64,000 bases of DNA from Ceriagrion tenellum (lineage: Eukaryota; Arthropoda; Insecta; Odonata; Coenagrionidae), in assembly GCA_963169105.1 (NCBI GenBank), contig OY720643.1:26260373-26324372 (forward strand), given 5' to 3'. Of the stretch, positions 24,751 to 35,879 are shown piece after piece. The notes below the pieces were generated by a model. It did not search any database. It saw nothing but the letters and a program-made list of their open reading frames with translations, and was not told the DNA's origin. The position numbers and the translations under genes are program-made. Within the stretch, counting starts at the first letter, position 1, and the number at the start of each line of letters is the position of its first letter.

Positions 24751-25742
24751 TTCCGTCAATATATCGATGAGGAGGCAATAGTTTTACTATACATGGAAAT
24801 TCATCTCCGATCTAGTCGTCCTTTCCAATTGGCACATGAATGCATAGGTTTTCACATGTTCCTGGAGAGGATGATTTTGGGACTTGGGCTATTAAACTTT
24901 CACAGTTCCATCACTTTCCATTTTCCGTCAATATGAGGAGGCAATAGTTTTACTATACATGGAAATTCATCTCCGATCTAGTCGTCCTTTCCAATTGGCA
25001 CATAAATGCATAGGTTTTCAAATGTTCCTGGAGAGGATGATTTTGGGACTTGGGCTATTAAACTTTCACAGTTCCATCACTTTCCATTTTCCGTCAATAT
25101 GAGGAGGCAATAGTTTTACTATACATGGAAATTCATCTCCGATCTAGTCGTCCTTTCCAATTGGCACATAAATGCATAGGTTTTCAAATGTTCCTGGAGA
25201 GGATGACTTTGGGACTTGGGCTATTGAACTTTCACAGTTCCATCACTTTCCATTTTCCGTCAATATGAGGAGGCAATAGTTTTACTATACATGGAAATTC
25301 ATCTCCGATCTAGTCGTCCTTTCCAATTGGCACATAAATGCATAGGTTTTCAAATGTTCCTGGAGAGGATGATTTTGGGACTTGGGCTATTAAACTTTCA
25401 CAGTTCCATCACTTTCCATTTTCCGTCAATATGAGGAGGCAATAGTTTTACTATACATGGAAATTCATCTCCGATCTAGTCGTCCTTTCCAATTGGCACA
25501 TAAATGCATAGGTTTTCAAATGTTCCTGGAGAGGATGACTTTGGGACTTGGGCTATTGAACTTTCACAGTTCCGTCACTTTCCATTTTCCGTCAATATAT
25601 CGATGAGGAGGCAATAGTCTCACTATATATGGAAATTCATCTCAGATCTAGTCGTCCTTTCCAATTGAAACATGAATGTATAGGTTTTCAAATGTTCCTG
25701 GAGAGGATGATTTTGGTACTTGGGCTATTGAACTTTCACAGT
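24751..25742 (+). repeat. Tandem array of six 166/172-bp units
   Basis: The word ttccgtcaat starts each unit at 24751, 24923, 25089, 25255, 25421 and 25587 (spacings 172, 166, 166, 166, 166). Units 1 and 6 carry an extra atcgat that units 2-5 lack. Units 2 and 4 read gatgattttggg with ctattaaac; units 3 and 5 read gatgactttggg with ctattgaac. Two alternating types therefore form a 332-bp higher-order dimer. Unit 1 belongs to the first type and unit 6 is the most diverged. The short frame MEIHLRSSRPFQL in each unit is not maintained across units because 166 is not a multiple of three. Confidence 0.95.
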
Positions 25743-27039
25743 CCTCCAATACGGGAAGACATCCATCCAGGAGCCATTATTATTACTGCCAAAGCTAAAT
25801 GTCTGGTGATTGGGACGACTCAGCACTACCTTTTGTCCCGTTTCGACTCATCTCACATTAAGACCTCTAAATAGGCTACCTGGTAGAGTCACATAGGTGG
25901 GTGATTTTAACCGCTTACCTATTTGCCTTGCTTTCTAGCTTATTTAGCGAAGTAGTTTGGTTCTTCTGCCTTACTTTCTCGCTGCCTCTTTTCCCCTCCG
26001 TCCTTCGTACTTCATCCCTCAACTTCTCCTCCTCCTTTCCGCGCAGGTCTGCGCTAGGAACTTCCGCGGGAGCTACGACTGGTTTTAAACTCTGCATGCG
26101 TAGGCTCACACGTAGCCGAGTTTGTAAGAAATAGAGCAGAATTCAACAGTTTTGTCTAATGTAAAGAGGGGTAAATAACCTCTATTCTCCCTCCAAATTA
26201 AAGGTAACGTTAATTACTAAGCATTGACGATTGTGAAATTTAACGTGTATCATGTACAAATATAGGTATTTATGAACCAATTCACGAAATTTGAATACAG
26301 TGCTAGGTCATGTATGGTACCTTAATCGAACACTGGGTCTAATAACGAATATTAAAGTCATTTTAAATATGAGGTCTCGAGTGTAATTATCTCAATGTAA
26401 AATGGAATTCAAATGGAATGGTTACGCATAACTTAATTTATGCTTGAAAATCAACATAAAGGAAATAAGATCGGAGAAAATCACAACAGAAACGCTTAAG
26501 TTTCAATTTTGGTATCGAGTCTGGAACTTAAATACATATGAAGATGGTACAACTAAGCTGTGGAATTAACTTGTGCGCAGGATATTGAATAAATGAATCC
26601 ATGACCAATCGAAATACCAAATGTACCTTCAAAACAATTTCCATGACACGAATTTACTGAGGCAATTTTTAAAATTGCTCATATGAAGAGCACAGTCATT
26701 AAGTAATCACTACCAAGACAACATTTAATGTCACTTTTTTGTGTCATCAAAATGATGATGCATGACAATGAAATGATGCACACGACACTTAAGTGTGGAA
26801 GCATCTGCTCACATATCGCACTACTCCAATTTTTTCTCCGGATGGAAACTGGATCGCGAATATACACACTTATGCACGATTTAATCGGCACAGAAGGACA
26901 GTAGAAAACAATTTCTCCGACCATTAGAGAGATTGCTAGGAAAGCGAGGACTTAATTCCACGTTTACGTTGCAAAAATACGTGACGAGGAAGTAGGATTT
27001 AAAACTCACCGCCATTATTTTCGATAATTGAGGCACTTA
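25743..27039. other. No recognisable gene
   Basis: Includes a pyrimidine-rich plus-strand stretch (25960-26060). No family, RNA gene or repeat recognised. Confidence 0.4.
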
Positions 27040-27520
27040 AATCTATCCTCCGCTGCTGCAAACTGTGTCAAACATTTTACTGGGGTGGGGTAAGGGGATG
27101 GTGGTAACTTCATTCGCAGATACCCCGGAGAAGACTTGGGGCATTTGGAATAAAGGAAGGGGGCCGGAGGACAAAGGCGGACAATGGAGTTTCAGGGTGG
27201 TATGAGGAAATAGGACTGACTCGAGAGAAAATAGGACAGAGCCTCTTTCTGCCGCTTCATTAAGCAACCCAGTCCGTAAATCCCAGAGTGGGTGTGACTT
27301 CACTAATGAGTGTCCGCGCCCTGCACTGGGGTGATTGAGGGGGGGGGGGAATGGACATGTAAAATTGGTGGGAGGAGGGGAGAGTGTCAGGATCTGTAAA
27401 AACGAGGGTCACATCTCCTATTCCAACCGCAGAAATAACACAGAGTTTGCGAAAAAAAATAGGGCCGAACACGGTACAGCATTAAATATAAGAGGAGTTT
27501 TGTACCCTAACGCATAAACG
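27040..27520. other. GC-rich, G-tract-bearing segment
   Basis: Purine-rich plus strand with a nine-G run at about 27341-27350. Minus-strand frames (27043-27303, 27260-27472) are pyrimidine-driven and not recognised. Confidence 0.3.
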
Positions 27521-27636
27521 TCGTGGGACGATACGCTATCTGTAGAGCTACATGAGAATGTTCCTCTAATTGTACGTGACATGATGCTTGGTATTTAATA
27601 CTTCAATGCCGTAAGATTTACATAGTGTTGGTAGTA

Positions 27637-27735
27637 CAGTGAACCCCTTTTAACAACCCCTGCCATCAAGGGACCACCCCTCTCAACGACCATTTTCCGC
27701 GGAACCGTTCGTGGTCGCTTAATTCAGGTTTCACT
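27637..27735. mobile_element. Tiny pogo/Tigger-like MITE
   Basis: Begins cagtgaacccc and ends ggtttcactg, a CAGTGAAMCC-type terminal inverted repeat like those of pogo/Tigger elements. It is preceded by TA; the right flank is TG, so the expected TA duplication has decayed on one side. Internally it has ttttccgcggaaccg and ggtcgcttaat. A related right half occurs at 28072-28145. Confidence 0.5.
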
Positions 27736-27896
27736 GTGTGTGCACATCAAATTAACATGCATTGGATTTTCCCAGGGGCAACTGAACTCCGAGAATTTAC
27801 ATGCCATCTGTATAGGTTTTAAGAAAACCGTCACCTTAAGGTTTGTTATATTTTTTTTCATATCAGCCTCCCGTTCATTTGCAGAATACTTCTAGA

Positions 27897-28044
27897 TTGT
27901 TATGAAAGCTTCCGCGGAGTGTTATTGTATCATGAAGGCTTTCGGGTTTGCTTTCGCGTTGTGTCATTTTTGTTGACTACAGTTTCGCGAACGTTTCAGC
28001 TCACTTCTTCAGGTCGAAGAAGAAAACCCGAAAGTCTTCATGAT
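27897..28044 (+). mobile_element. Penelope-type hairpin insertion with 14-bp TSD (one mismatch)
   Basis: Flanked by agaatacttctaga (27883-27896) and agaatactcctaga (28045-28058). A 32-bp tail (27897-27928) contains aagcttccgcggagt, close to the tail of the 32.8-kb copy. The arms start atcatgaaggctttcgggtt (27929) and end with the complement at 28044. Arms match well over about 36 bp; the centre is shortened. On the minus strand, 28012-27990 reads CTGAAGA-AGTGAGCT-GAAAC-GTT, a hammerhead-like core with a very short stem II. Confidence 0.75.
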
Positions 28045-28071
28045 AGAATACTCCTAGAAACTGATCTCTTG

Positions 28072-28145
28072 TCGAACGACCAACCATTGTCGAATGACCA
28101 TTTTTCAGCGGAACCGTCGGTGGCCGCTTAATACAGGTTTCACTA
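28072..28145. mobile_element. Right end of a pogo/Tigger-like element
   Basis: Homologous to the right half of 27637-27735: shared cagcggaaccg, ggccgcttaat and caggtttcacta. No matching left end is seen, so it is a fragment, or the partner was lost near the Penelope-type insertion that precedes it. Confidence 0.4.
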
Positions 28146-28864
28146 CATTTATGTTCAACACTCTTCGACGGCTCTGCCTCATATACACAAAGGACACACC
28201 ACTCGAATAAATAGAACGGTCACTCCAAATTCGTGCCCAGCCGAAGTGCTTAACTTCGGTCACTCATAAGGAAATGGTGCTTCTAATGTCGCATGATGTC
28301 GTCCGTGATTATTATGCATCAAAAATCAAAGGGATCATATCTTTTTTTTCAAAAATATTGCAACTGAATTTCATGCACAAAATGATTGACGAACATTGAC
28401 GATAATACGAAATAATCTCCATTTGTACCAGCTACTATTATCCTACTCAATTGAACAGAGCCAAGAGAACGACAAATAAAGAGTCACGTCCGTAAGGAAA
28501 AGGCGGAAAAGTACTGCTGCAATTTTCCAGGATTTTCTCGGAGAATACCGAAATTCAATAAGAGTTCTGAAAACAAACTCCAACCTCTCCAATTGGAGCA
28601 CTCGCCTCCCAATTAGAGACTGCTTGAGAAAAAACGGGAAATAATATTCTCATCGTGACCACTATGATAGTGTCTATTTGCATCTGCTTTCACCTACCGT
28701 TGCAGTAGCGTAGGTAACCGTTTTGTGACAACTCCACTGTAACAAGATATATTTCCGCAGAAGACGCCTTCTGTAGCTTATCCATAACGGTGCAAAATTC
28801 CTCAGTAATCGTTTAATCGTTCGTCTACTCTTACAATCACTTTACGAATACCGGTCACTGTAAA
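28146..28864. other. No recognisable gene
   Basis: AT-rich; nothing recognised. Confidence 0.4.
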
Positions 28865-28877
28865 CTGAGAGAAAGAT

Positions 28878-29096
28878 AAAAGATCGTAGGCTTTCCCGGC
28901 GAATACTATAGATAAATATTTCTCGGGTTTGGCACCGGGTAAGGCTGTTTAAGGCCAACGTTTCGATGAGAAACTCACTCATCGTCATCAGGGCTAAGAC
29001 TGACTCCTTCTTAGCCCTGATGACGATGAGCGAGTTTCTCATCGAAACGTTGGCCTTAAACAGCCTTACCCGGTGCCAAACCCGAGAAATATTTAT
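28878..29096 (+). mobile_element. Penelope-type hairpin insertion, best preserved, with perfect 13-bp TSD
   Basis: A perfect 13-bp direct repeat ctgagagaaagat flanks the element (28865-28877, 29097-29109). A 33-bp tail (28878-28910) contains taggctttcccggcgaata. It is followed by two arms of about 88 bp (28911-28999 and 29009-29096) that are almost perfectly complementary. Each arm carries on its own strand CTGATGA-C-GATGAG...CTCATC-GAAAC-GTT-GGC: plus strand 29017-29054, minus strand about 28994-28953. C3, G5, A6, G8, A9 and the GAAA of a hammerhead ribozyme are present, H17 is U, and GCC/GGC can form the start of stem I. One unpaired base sits between A9 and stem II. Overlapping open frames, such as the 110-codon one on the minus strand, are by-products of the palindrome. 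Confidence 0.85.
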
Positions 29097-29109
29097 CTGA
29101 GAGAAAGAT

Positions 29110-29504
29110 GTCTCCCGTTTAGACAAACCATGCTGTACATGTCGGTTGGGGGAGAAAATTTTCGAATGTAACAATCAGGGATATATGAATAATAAAACGA
29201 AGAAAATTAGTCTCAAAAGTCACAAGATAGGATGCAATAAACAGTAACGTAATGGGTTTACGCTTGATGAAAGTTGGAGCTTGATAAAAAAATAACTTTA
29301 GAGTGAGAAACGAATAATCTAGGGCAATATGTGAGCACTAAGTCTTAGCATGAATACAATCAGTTATTTTAAAGAAATTAAAATGTCGATGTGATTCAGT
29401 AAAAATATTGTGCAAATTACACAAACGGCTGTAGAACTGAAAATAACGCTGGTTACGGTAGTCTATGATGGCACTTTGAACTGGAATTAAAACTCGGCAA
29501 ATTG
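29110..29504. other. No recognisable gene
   Basis: AT-rich; nothing recognised. Confidence 0.4.
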
Positions 29505-29785
29505 GTGAAAACGAGGCATGGACACTTCCTAAAAAAGGAACGGTTGGCTATACAGAGGGAATTTGAGACTACAGTGAGTTGACATACATACTATACATAT
29601 AGTATAATTGCCTTTTGTAATTTACGATAATTTTGTAATTTTCGTATATTAGAGATACGTCTATTAGCTTCTCTCTGGTCGATGGACACAGTCGCAATTG
29701 ATGGGATTATGGATAATTGCGTGTGGGCGCTCTTGTAATCAATTTTAAGAGTTATATTCTCGAAATTTCATAGGAAATTTATGAC
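29505..29785 (+). repeat. Dispersed repeat, copy 2 (copy 1 at 15010-15420)
   Basis: Shares ggcatggacactt, ctaaaaa, ggtcgat, acagtcg and the gcgtg...ctcttg block with copy 1 in the same order. Class unknown. Confidence 0.4.
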
Positions 29786-30608
29786 AAGCAATATAATAGA
29801 CGTCACTTAGTGAAAAACATAATCGAATTACCCGAAATTATTTCAAAACTATGATTAAAATCTAACATATTACCCAAGCTCTTAATACTGGCATATTTTT
29901 AATGGAAATAATGTGAAAATTAGGGAACAAGTGTGCGAAGTTCATTTGCGTATCGCTGAGATGCAGTACGGTTTGAAAATAAGTTACATTCTCGGAATCA
30001 TTGAGGTCATAGTTTCATTTTACTCTTCTCTATTCAGCAAAAAGGCTTATATTTCACCCACGTCATTTTATCTACTGGTTATATTAATATACACAAGCAC
30101 AGTGCAAGGAGCATAATCCCCCAGAAACAGGGTTGAAGGTTGTGAAATTTTTTAAGTAGTTCACTGATTCTGACCTGTCAGTCAATGTGCCAGGATGATT
30201 CGACCACGGTTAGCCAATCACGGGCGAGTACTCAAGACACGCACTTGTCAATGAATGATATGGTTTCCTTTCAACTGGCCAGTTTGAGAAAAAGTAGATC
30301 AAATGCTATCTTCGTGAAGGCGGATACAAAAACATTCCATTAAGCACCATTAGGAGAAAAATGCACCTTAACTGCAAGTCTGCCAACGTTTCTATATTTA
30401 GATGAAACTACTGATCATGAGAAGACATCATTCAGGCTTCTGAAAGTTTGTTATACACACTCCTAAGGGCATGTACCTGTTGCTTCAAATTCAAATTCTC
30501 GACGTAATATTTAAGTTGTATTTTACCTAATGTAAAGAAATTACGACGTAGGAAAAATTATAGATTTTTAAGGATTAAAAATTCCTAAAAAGTGTCTGTT
30601 TATTTCAG
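29786..30608. other. No recognisable gene; would be intron if the following exon is real
   Basis: AT-rich sequence with a short plus-strand open frame (29913-30116) that is not recognised. Confidence 0.35.
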
Positions 30609-30762
30609 CATACTACAGTATCAGCCAAAACCATCATTCAATCATTTTCTCTTAGCTGTTGAGTTTGCATCAGATGGCAGTGCAGTTCAAGTGTCGGTTT
30701 TTCCAATATCAGAACCTCCTTTAGTAACAATTTCTAATAAAACCTTATTTCGGAGTTTTGAA
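30609..30762 (+). CDS. Candidate internal exon of an unrecognised protein
   Basis: A pyrimidine-rich acceptor (tgtctgtttatttcag) ends at 30608 and a donor-like gtaggtaaaa starts at 30763. The 154-bp interval between them is open in the frame reading LQYQPKPSFNHFLLAVEF, then DGSAVQVSVFPISEPPL, then SNKTLFRSFE. The composition is that of a normal globular protein, with no low-complexity bias, unlike most frames in this window. The exon would start with one base completing a codon and end in phase 0. No start codon is needed inside; the ATG at 30592 lies in the presumed intron. I do not recognise the family. No partner exon was found, so the gene would have long introns. A chance open frame is the main alternative. 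Confidence 0.4.
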
Positions 30763-32761
30763 GTAGGTAAAAATAATACAGAGTGGTACAGACTTCTGAC
30801 ACCTTTGATTTATAGCAAGTGGGTACCAGTAAATATACTGATAAAGTCAGAATGATATACTGTGTAAGGATACGATACTTATTATATACATGAAGTTAAA
30901 TCAAAGTAAATGATTTTTTTTATTGTTAGCCACTAGAAATGCTTCTTTCACGGCTAACTCATTTAAACTTATACCCCGTAGCGCATTCATATTTATGAGT
31001 TATCAATTTTTGCGACACCGTTCTCTATGGGTTCATGTAATTAGTAAGTAGGCTCATCAATATTGGACAATACAGTGAGGGCAAACCACAGTATTACATT
31101 CAGACATTAAACTTGGAAGTAAGTATTGGCTTCTACTTTTCGTAGACAAGTTAAAGTTTCAGGGTTTACTTTGTGGTAAAGCATTACATGACTAACTGTG
31201 ACATGGTATCTCGGCGAAAAGTTTCATTTCATGTCCACTATTCGAGATATGATGTAAACTTGGATGACGTTGACTATCACACAAGCAAATGAGAAATGTG
31301 AAAATTCCTGCTTCTCTTGAACCTCATTCATGATCCATGGCGGACTTCAGCAATCATGCATGACATTTTCCAGAAAAGCAGTCGAAAGTAATGTGTTTAA
31401 ACGACTCAACGAGAAAATTGAAGCATCGTGAACATGAAAGGAATGATGATTCGATGCAGCGTTGAGAGAAACGTCCAAATCAGAAACCGAGAGATTGATC
31501 GTTTGGCCAACTAGTAATTAATGACTGAATGGCAAGCATGAGACGCATATCCTTCTCTTATTTCCCCTGATAATCGCACTGCTACCTTATATCTGTCACA
31601 ATATGTTACCCGAATGAGGTGTAAATGACATTAGTGATCCGTCATCAAAAAAAATTTGAAGGAGGTCAAGAGATTATTAAAGGATATTATAATAAACCCT
31701 TTGAAATGTTTCGTTCCATTTAAGTTGTCAAAATCACACTTACGCACCCAAAGCAGTTCTGAGAACTCGAAAAATGAATGATGCAATAAATTCTACGGAT
31801 AAACTTATGCATAGGTGTTCGTAGGATTACGGGGTGAGATAAGTGTACAGTTTGTGGAATTTATTTTGGAGAAATAGCAGCTTAGGTGATATATGCCATG
31901 ATCTATAATCCTCAATCAATTAATACTGTTGATTGCTTGACTATTTGTTTTCATCATAGCCGGAACATACGCGCTATGCCACAACCCTAATTACAGATAC
32001 TAAAGCCTGCCTCCGAGGCCATCTCCCTTATGGGGTCAACTCTTTAATCGGCCAATTATTTTTTCTTGAACAGAATGAATTTCTCCTTATCTCATGGACG
32101 CTGTGACTAATTAATACACCGATTGACTTAGGGCGGAATTATTCTTTTTTAATTTCATTCGTCTAATCAAGCTCACATTATCGTAATAATGGTTCAATAA
32201 AACTTTAGTCGTTCAATTATTAAAATAAAGCAGTTCAATCATTCCATTTCGTTTAATCGTTCCCAGCTGTATGGGCTGAACATTAGTGGCCAAAAACCCT
32301 TAGTGTGCCATTAGAGAATGTCCTGACGAGGATGGTTATAATTTGGCGGTTATGAAGAAGCCAGTGACGATAGGAAATGGTAACATCCTGGAAAAAGTTA
32401 AAAATACAGCAAAACTTGTTTTAAGTGACCACCACCGGACCCATAAGATAAGGAAGCCGCTTAAGTAGGTGACCGCTGAAGGGAGGGAAAATTTGCATTT
32501 CTAAATTTACACTTCATGTTCAGGAAATTGATTCCGTTCCCAAAAAAACGCGGAGGTAATGTTCAGTGTAGGTAATTATGGTGGTGGTCAAGCGCGAAAA
32601 TACTGGATAAGATTAAAAAAAGATTCAAGCAATCGAAAATAATAATCAGATGACGATTATTGATCACAGATTGCAATCGAAATTACTATTACTTTTTCCA
32701 TATTTCGAGATTACGGGTGAAATTACGATAAGAGCGATGAAAGGAAGATAAGCGCACGCAG
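30763..32761. other. No recognisable gene
   Basis: AT-rich, few open frames; nothing recognised on either strand. Confidence 0.4.
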
Positions 32762-32774
32762 AATCATATAAAAT

Positions 32775-32963
32775 TCTCGCGAAGGTTTCCGCGGCGTTTT
32801 ACATTACTGCTCGTTGTTTTCGGATTTTGCAACTCGTGCGTTGACATTGGCCGACAACGGTTTCGGTAGCCATCCTGCTACCGACTTTAGACCGAAGGTC
32901 CATATCCTTCGACCGGAAGAATGTCAACGCACGAGGTTGGAAAACCAGAAAACAACGAGCAAT
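32775..32963 (+). mobile_element. Penelope-type hairpin insertion with perfect 13-bp TSD and 34-bp tail
   Basis: The perfect direct repeat aatcatataaaat lies at 32762-32774 and 32964-32976. The tail 32775-32808 is exactly 34 bp and contains gcgaaggtttccgcggcg. The outer arms, 32809-32848 and 32920-32960 (gctcgttgtttt...gcgttgacatt), are inverted repeats with few mismatches. The centre has diverged: on the minus strand 32881-32850 can fold GGTAGC-AGGAT-GGCTACC before GAAACC and GTTGTCGG, but the CUGANGA part is lost. The insertion is clear; an active ribozyme here is unlikely. Confidence 0.8.
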
Positions 32964-32976
32964 AATCATATAAAAT

Positions 32977-33704
32977 AAACTACAGTAATATTATTCCAGT
33001 TATTGAACTCCAATCTTATGTATAAGTGAAAACCAATACCGGGACTTCTAATTTTATTAATTTTTTTCATTGAATATTAGATAGTAATCGGCCTGTATTT
33101 TCATTTTCGCGGTTGCGTAAAAACATAGCCTATACGAATGTGTATAATTTCAAAATATATACTTGGACATTTAAAATACTTCGGATGGCATACGTTCAAG
33201 TATTGTAGGCACGCACTAAGACATGAGATTTCAAGTGTTTTTCTTGTGCTAGACATGGAGTCGCAAATTCACAGTCACGAAGCTGTGGTGGCACCTAAAA
33301 ATATATCCAGGATGCTTTTCAATGCCAAGGACACGCAATGAAATTAATAATTACCTCATAACAAACAGTTGAGAACGGAAACTTATTTCAGTGGTACATG
33401 TGATACATGCACTTCTCTCAATTCTGTTGCTCAAGCCTAAGGTAGGTTTATCTCAAGGTAGAAGCTGAGGTTTTGTAAAACTCGTAGATATTTTCCTCAA
33501 ATATCCCATACCTACATTGGGAAGTTAATCGGTACAGACAAGTACAGGATTCAATTAGAAAAGTATACCACATTTTTTAGACGAGAAGGTGTAGGAGACA
33601 CCTTGAGGCAAACGCCAATGTAGCCAAAGCGCGCAGTAAGCCAATGTTAGGGTTAATAGATTATCATGAAATTGGAGATAATAACCATAAAAACTCACAC
33701 CAGT
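32977..33704. other. No recognisable gene
   Basis: Short plus-strand frame at 33138-33341, unrecognised. Nothing else seen. Confidence 0.4.
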
Positions 33705-35110
33705 GGGTCGATTATGTAAATGTCATAGCTATGACGGGCAACTTATGACGGCAATGACGCTCGGGCGATCGTATAAGCGAGCGTCAGAAGGCTTATGACG
33801 CTACGTAGTGACAGAGAACCAAACTTAGCTATTAGTACGTTGGTAGCCCTTCATAAACGAGAAGAACCAATGGAATTCACCGACACATCCCCTCCACACA
33901 TCCAAAAAATTGACTAACGGCAACCGTGGAAACTATCGTTTCCCAAATATGAACAAACCACAACAAACAGCCAAGGATTCTTTTAAGTATCTTCTCATGT
34001 AAACAACAAACGAGCGTGTTTAATGCTTGAAAATAAATGGATACTTTGTGTCGCCAAGTTCCTTATATAAATTAAGTTTACAAGCTAATATTGTGAAATA
34101 TGATTAGCAGCTACTATGCGGCACCCGTAATTTGAAACCAATCGCATAATAGGCATACATTTGTCCAACATTCATCGTATGCGTTTAAGGATCCCGGAGA
34201 GAGATCTCGAAGTAAATTCAATCAATGTTTGGAATAAAATACGGTATTATTTTGAAGAGGTTGCAGTTTAGATTTTGGCCCACCGACTTCAAGTCTATCC
34301 TGAGTTTCCATAATCGTCCGTATGCAATACGTGTAGTTTGAAAGTTGTAATTGTATGATTATGCGTGCACATGAGTAGAGTTAACGGGAGTAAAGTCCAC
34401 ACACATCATTTGCAATTTTCTTATAATCGTTCTTGTGCGACATGTATTATAATAGCAATGAAGTTAAGTTTCATATTTTAAAACGAAATGAGAAATCCGT
34501 CGAATAATTCAGAAAACATACGAAGTAACATATTAGAGTACCTACCTACCTTTGCAATTCATCGTGTGAGACAGAATTCAGTATTGAATAGCAACTCATG
34601 CACAACATAATATCGCGATTATCCCAAGCAAATTCTACAACTATTCTAATGGTATCTACAGTTAAAAAACATATAGATATAGATTTCTACAGTCGGTGAT
34701 TAAATTACTAATGTGGTCTAATTTCATGGTTGTCATTTATTCACATATCTTCTATGATGTTTAACACAATACTTTACGTGTATTCGCGCAAAATGTAACG
34801 TTTGCATTCAAGATTAGAATCATATTCTAAGTAAAATTTTTTGAATTCCACATTTTTAAGAGTAAATACGATGATATTTTACTATTTTTCAATGAAATAT
34901 TGCCGATACTTGGTTTGATATCCTTCGTAGTCGATGTAAATACTCATATCCCACGACCTTATGACGCCTAAGACGGGGATTTTCAAGCGTCGTACGATAT
35001 GACGGCTATGACATTTACATAATCGCTCCTTTTCGCTAGCCGTCATAGCTATGACGCCCCCGTCATACGAACAATGGTTATGACGCCTATCACAGTTACA
35101 TAATCGACCC
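33705..35110. mobile_element. 1.4-kb non-autonomous DNA transposon with subterminal TATGACG repeats
   Basis: Ends are inverted repeats gggtcgattatgtaa (33705-33719) and ttacataatcgaccc (35096-35110). Inside both ends the palindrome gtcatagctatgac and many copies of tatgacgg/tatgacgc occur in both orientations (33721-33810 and 34955-35090). A further internal copy of tttacataatcg lies near 35015-35026. Clustered subterminal words of this kind are typical transposase-binding arrays. The 1.2-kb interior is AT-rich without a transposase-like frame, and the 83-codon minus-strand frame at 34882-35133 merely runs through the repeat cluster. No target-site duplication was clear, so the superfamily is undecided. 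Confidence 0.65.
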
Positions 35111-35879
35111 TCAGGAATAGTTATTTTAAACATTTCAGAGTTAGGTCTTGAAATGAGTATTTGATAACATTTAAAAAATAATGAGTAAAAACATCAGGTA
35201 TTTCATAAGTATGGGGCGCAATCACGGTTCTTCAAAACGCGTACGGTGGCGTCGTCCTTATTTCTTAATTGCGCTTATTAGGGCAAAATCGATGTGGCTA
35301 TTCATTAAATGTTGTCAGGTGCTTTAAGTCAGTAGTTTGAATTCACTGAAAAAAATTTAGGACTGTGGCATTAAGAATTGCTCGTCCATTTCAGTTTATG
35401 TATTGGGAAATGATTATAAGAAAAGGAGCCGTGATCCCACCCCTGATGTATACCTTGGGTCTATCCTACCGCTAGCCAGTGAGTCTACCTGGTTATGGAT
35501 AATGGATCGACCTCTAGATAATGAACTTACCTGCCATCCAAGGATGAAGAAGTAACTGATTCCACTCTACGAATAATAATTATAATATTAATTCCACATA
35601 AAGGTACATACAAACACAATTAAACAAATGATACAAGTTAGTTGAAGATCTTAAGGCACCCCTAAGGCAAAAACCTGTTTTGGTGTTCCCATAATTTAAA
35701 TTTTACAAATTACTGGCGGGTGCCGCCAAACAGAACAAAATTAAATAATAAATAGTGCAAGATTAATACATCAATACTTAACAATTGTGTTCGTACACTG
35801 TTCAATATTTCCCCTTTCTGCCGTTGAGAACAGAACTATACGGGGTACAGGGTGCTGTTGGACACAACTCCAAAACGAA
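35111..35879. other. No recognisable gene
   Basis: AT-rich; nothing recognised. Confidence 0.4.

Noticed and set aside
28842..29174. 110-codon frame across the 28.9-kb hairpin
   Set aside because: A palindrome open on both strands; it spans target-site duplications and flanks.
32310..32370. Hammerhead-like CTGACGA near 32321
   Set aside because: No GAAA follows the possible stem and no inverted arm or tail is present.
33705..35110. Assignment of the 1.4-kb element to a named transposon superfamily
   Set aside because: No target-site duplication or transposase was found to decide it.
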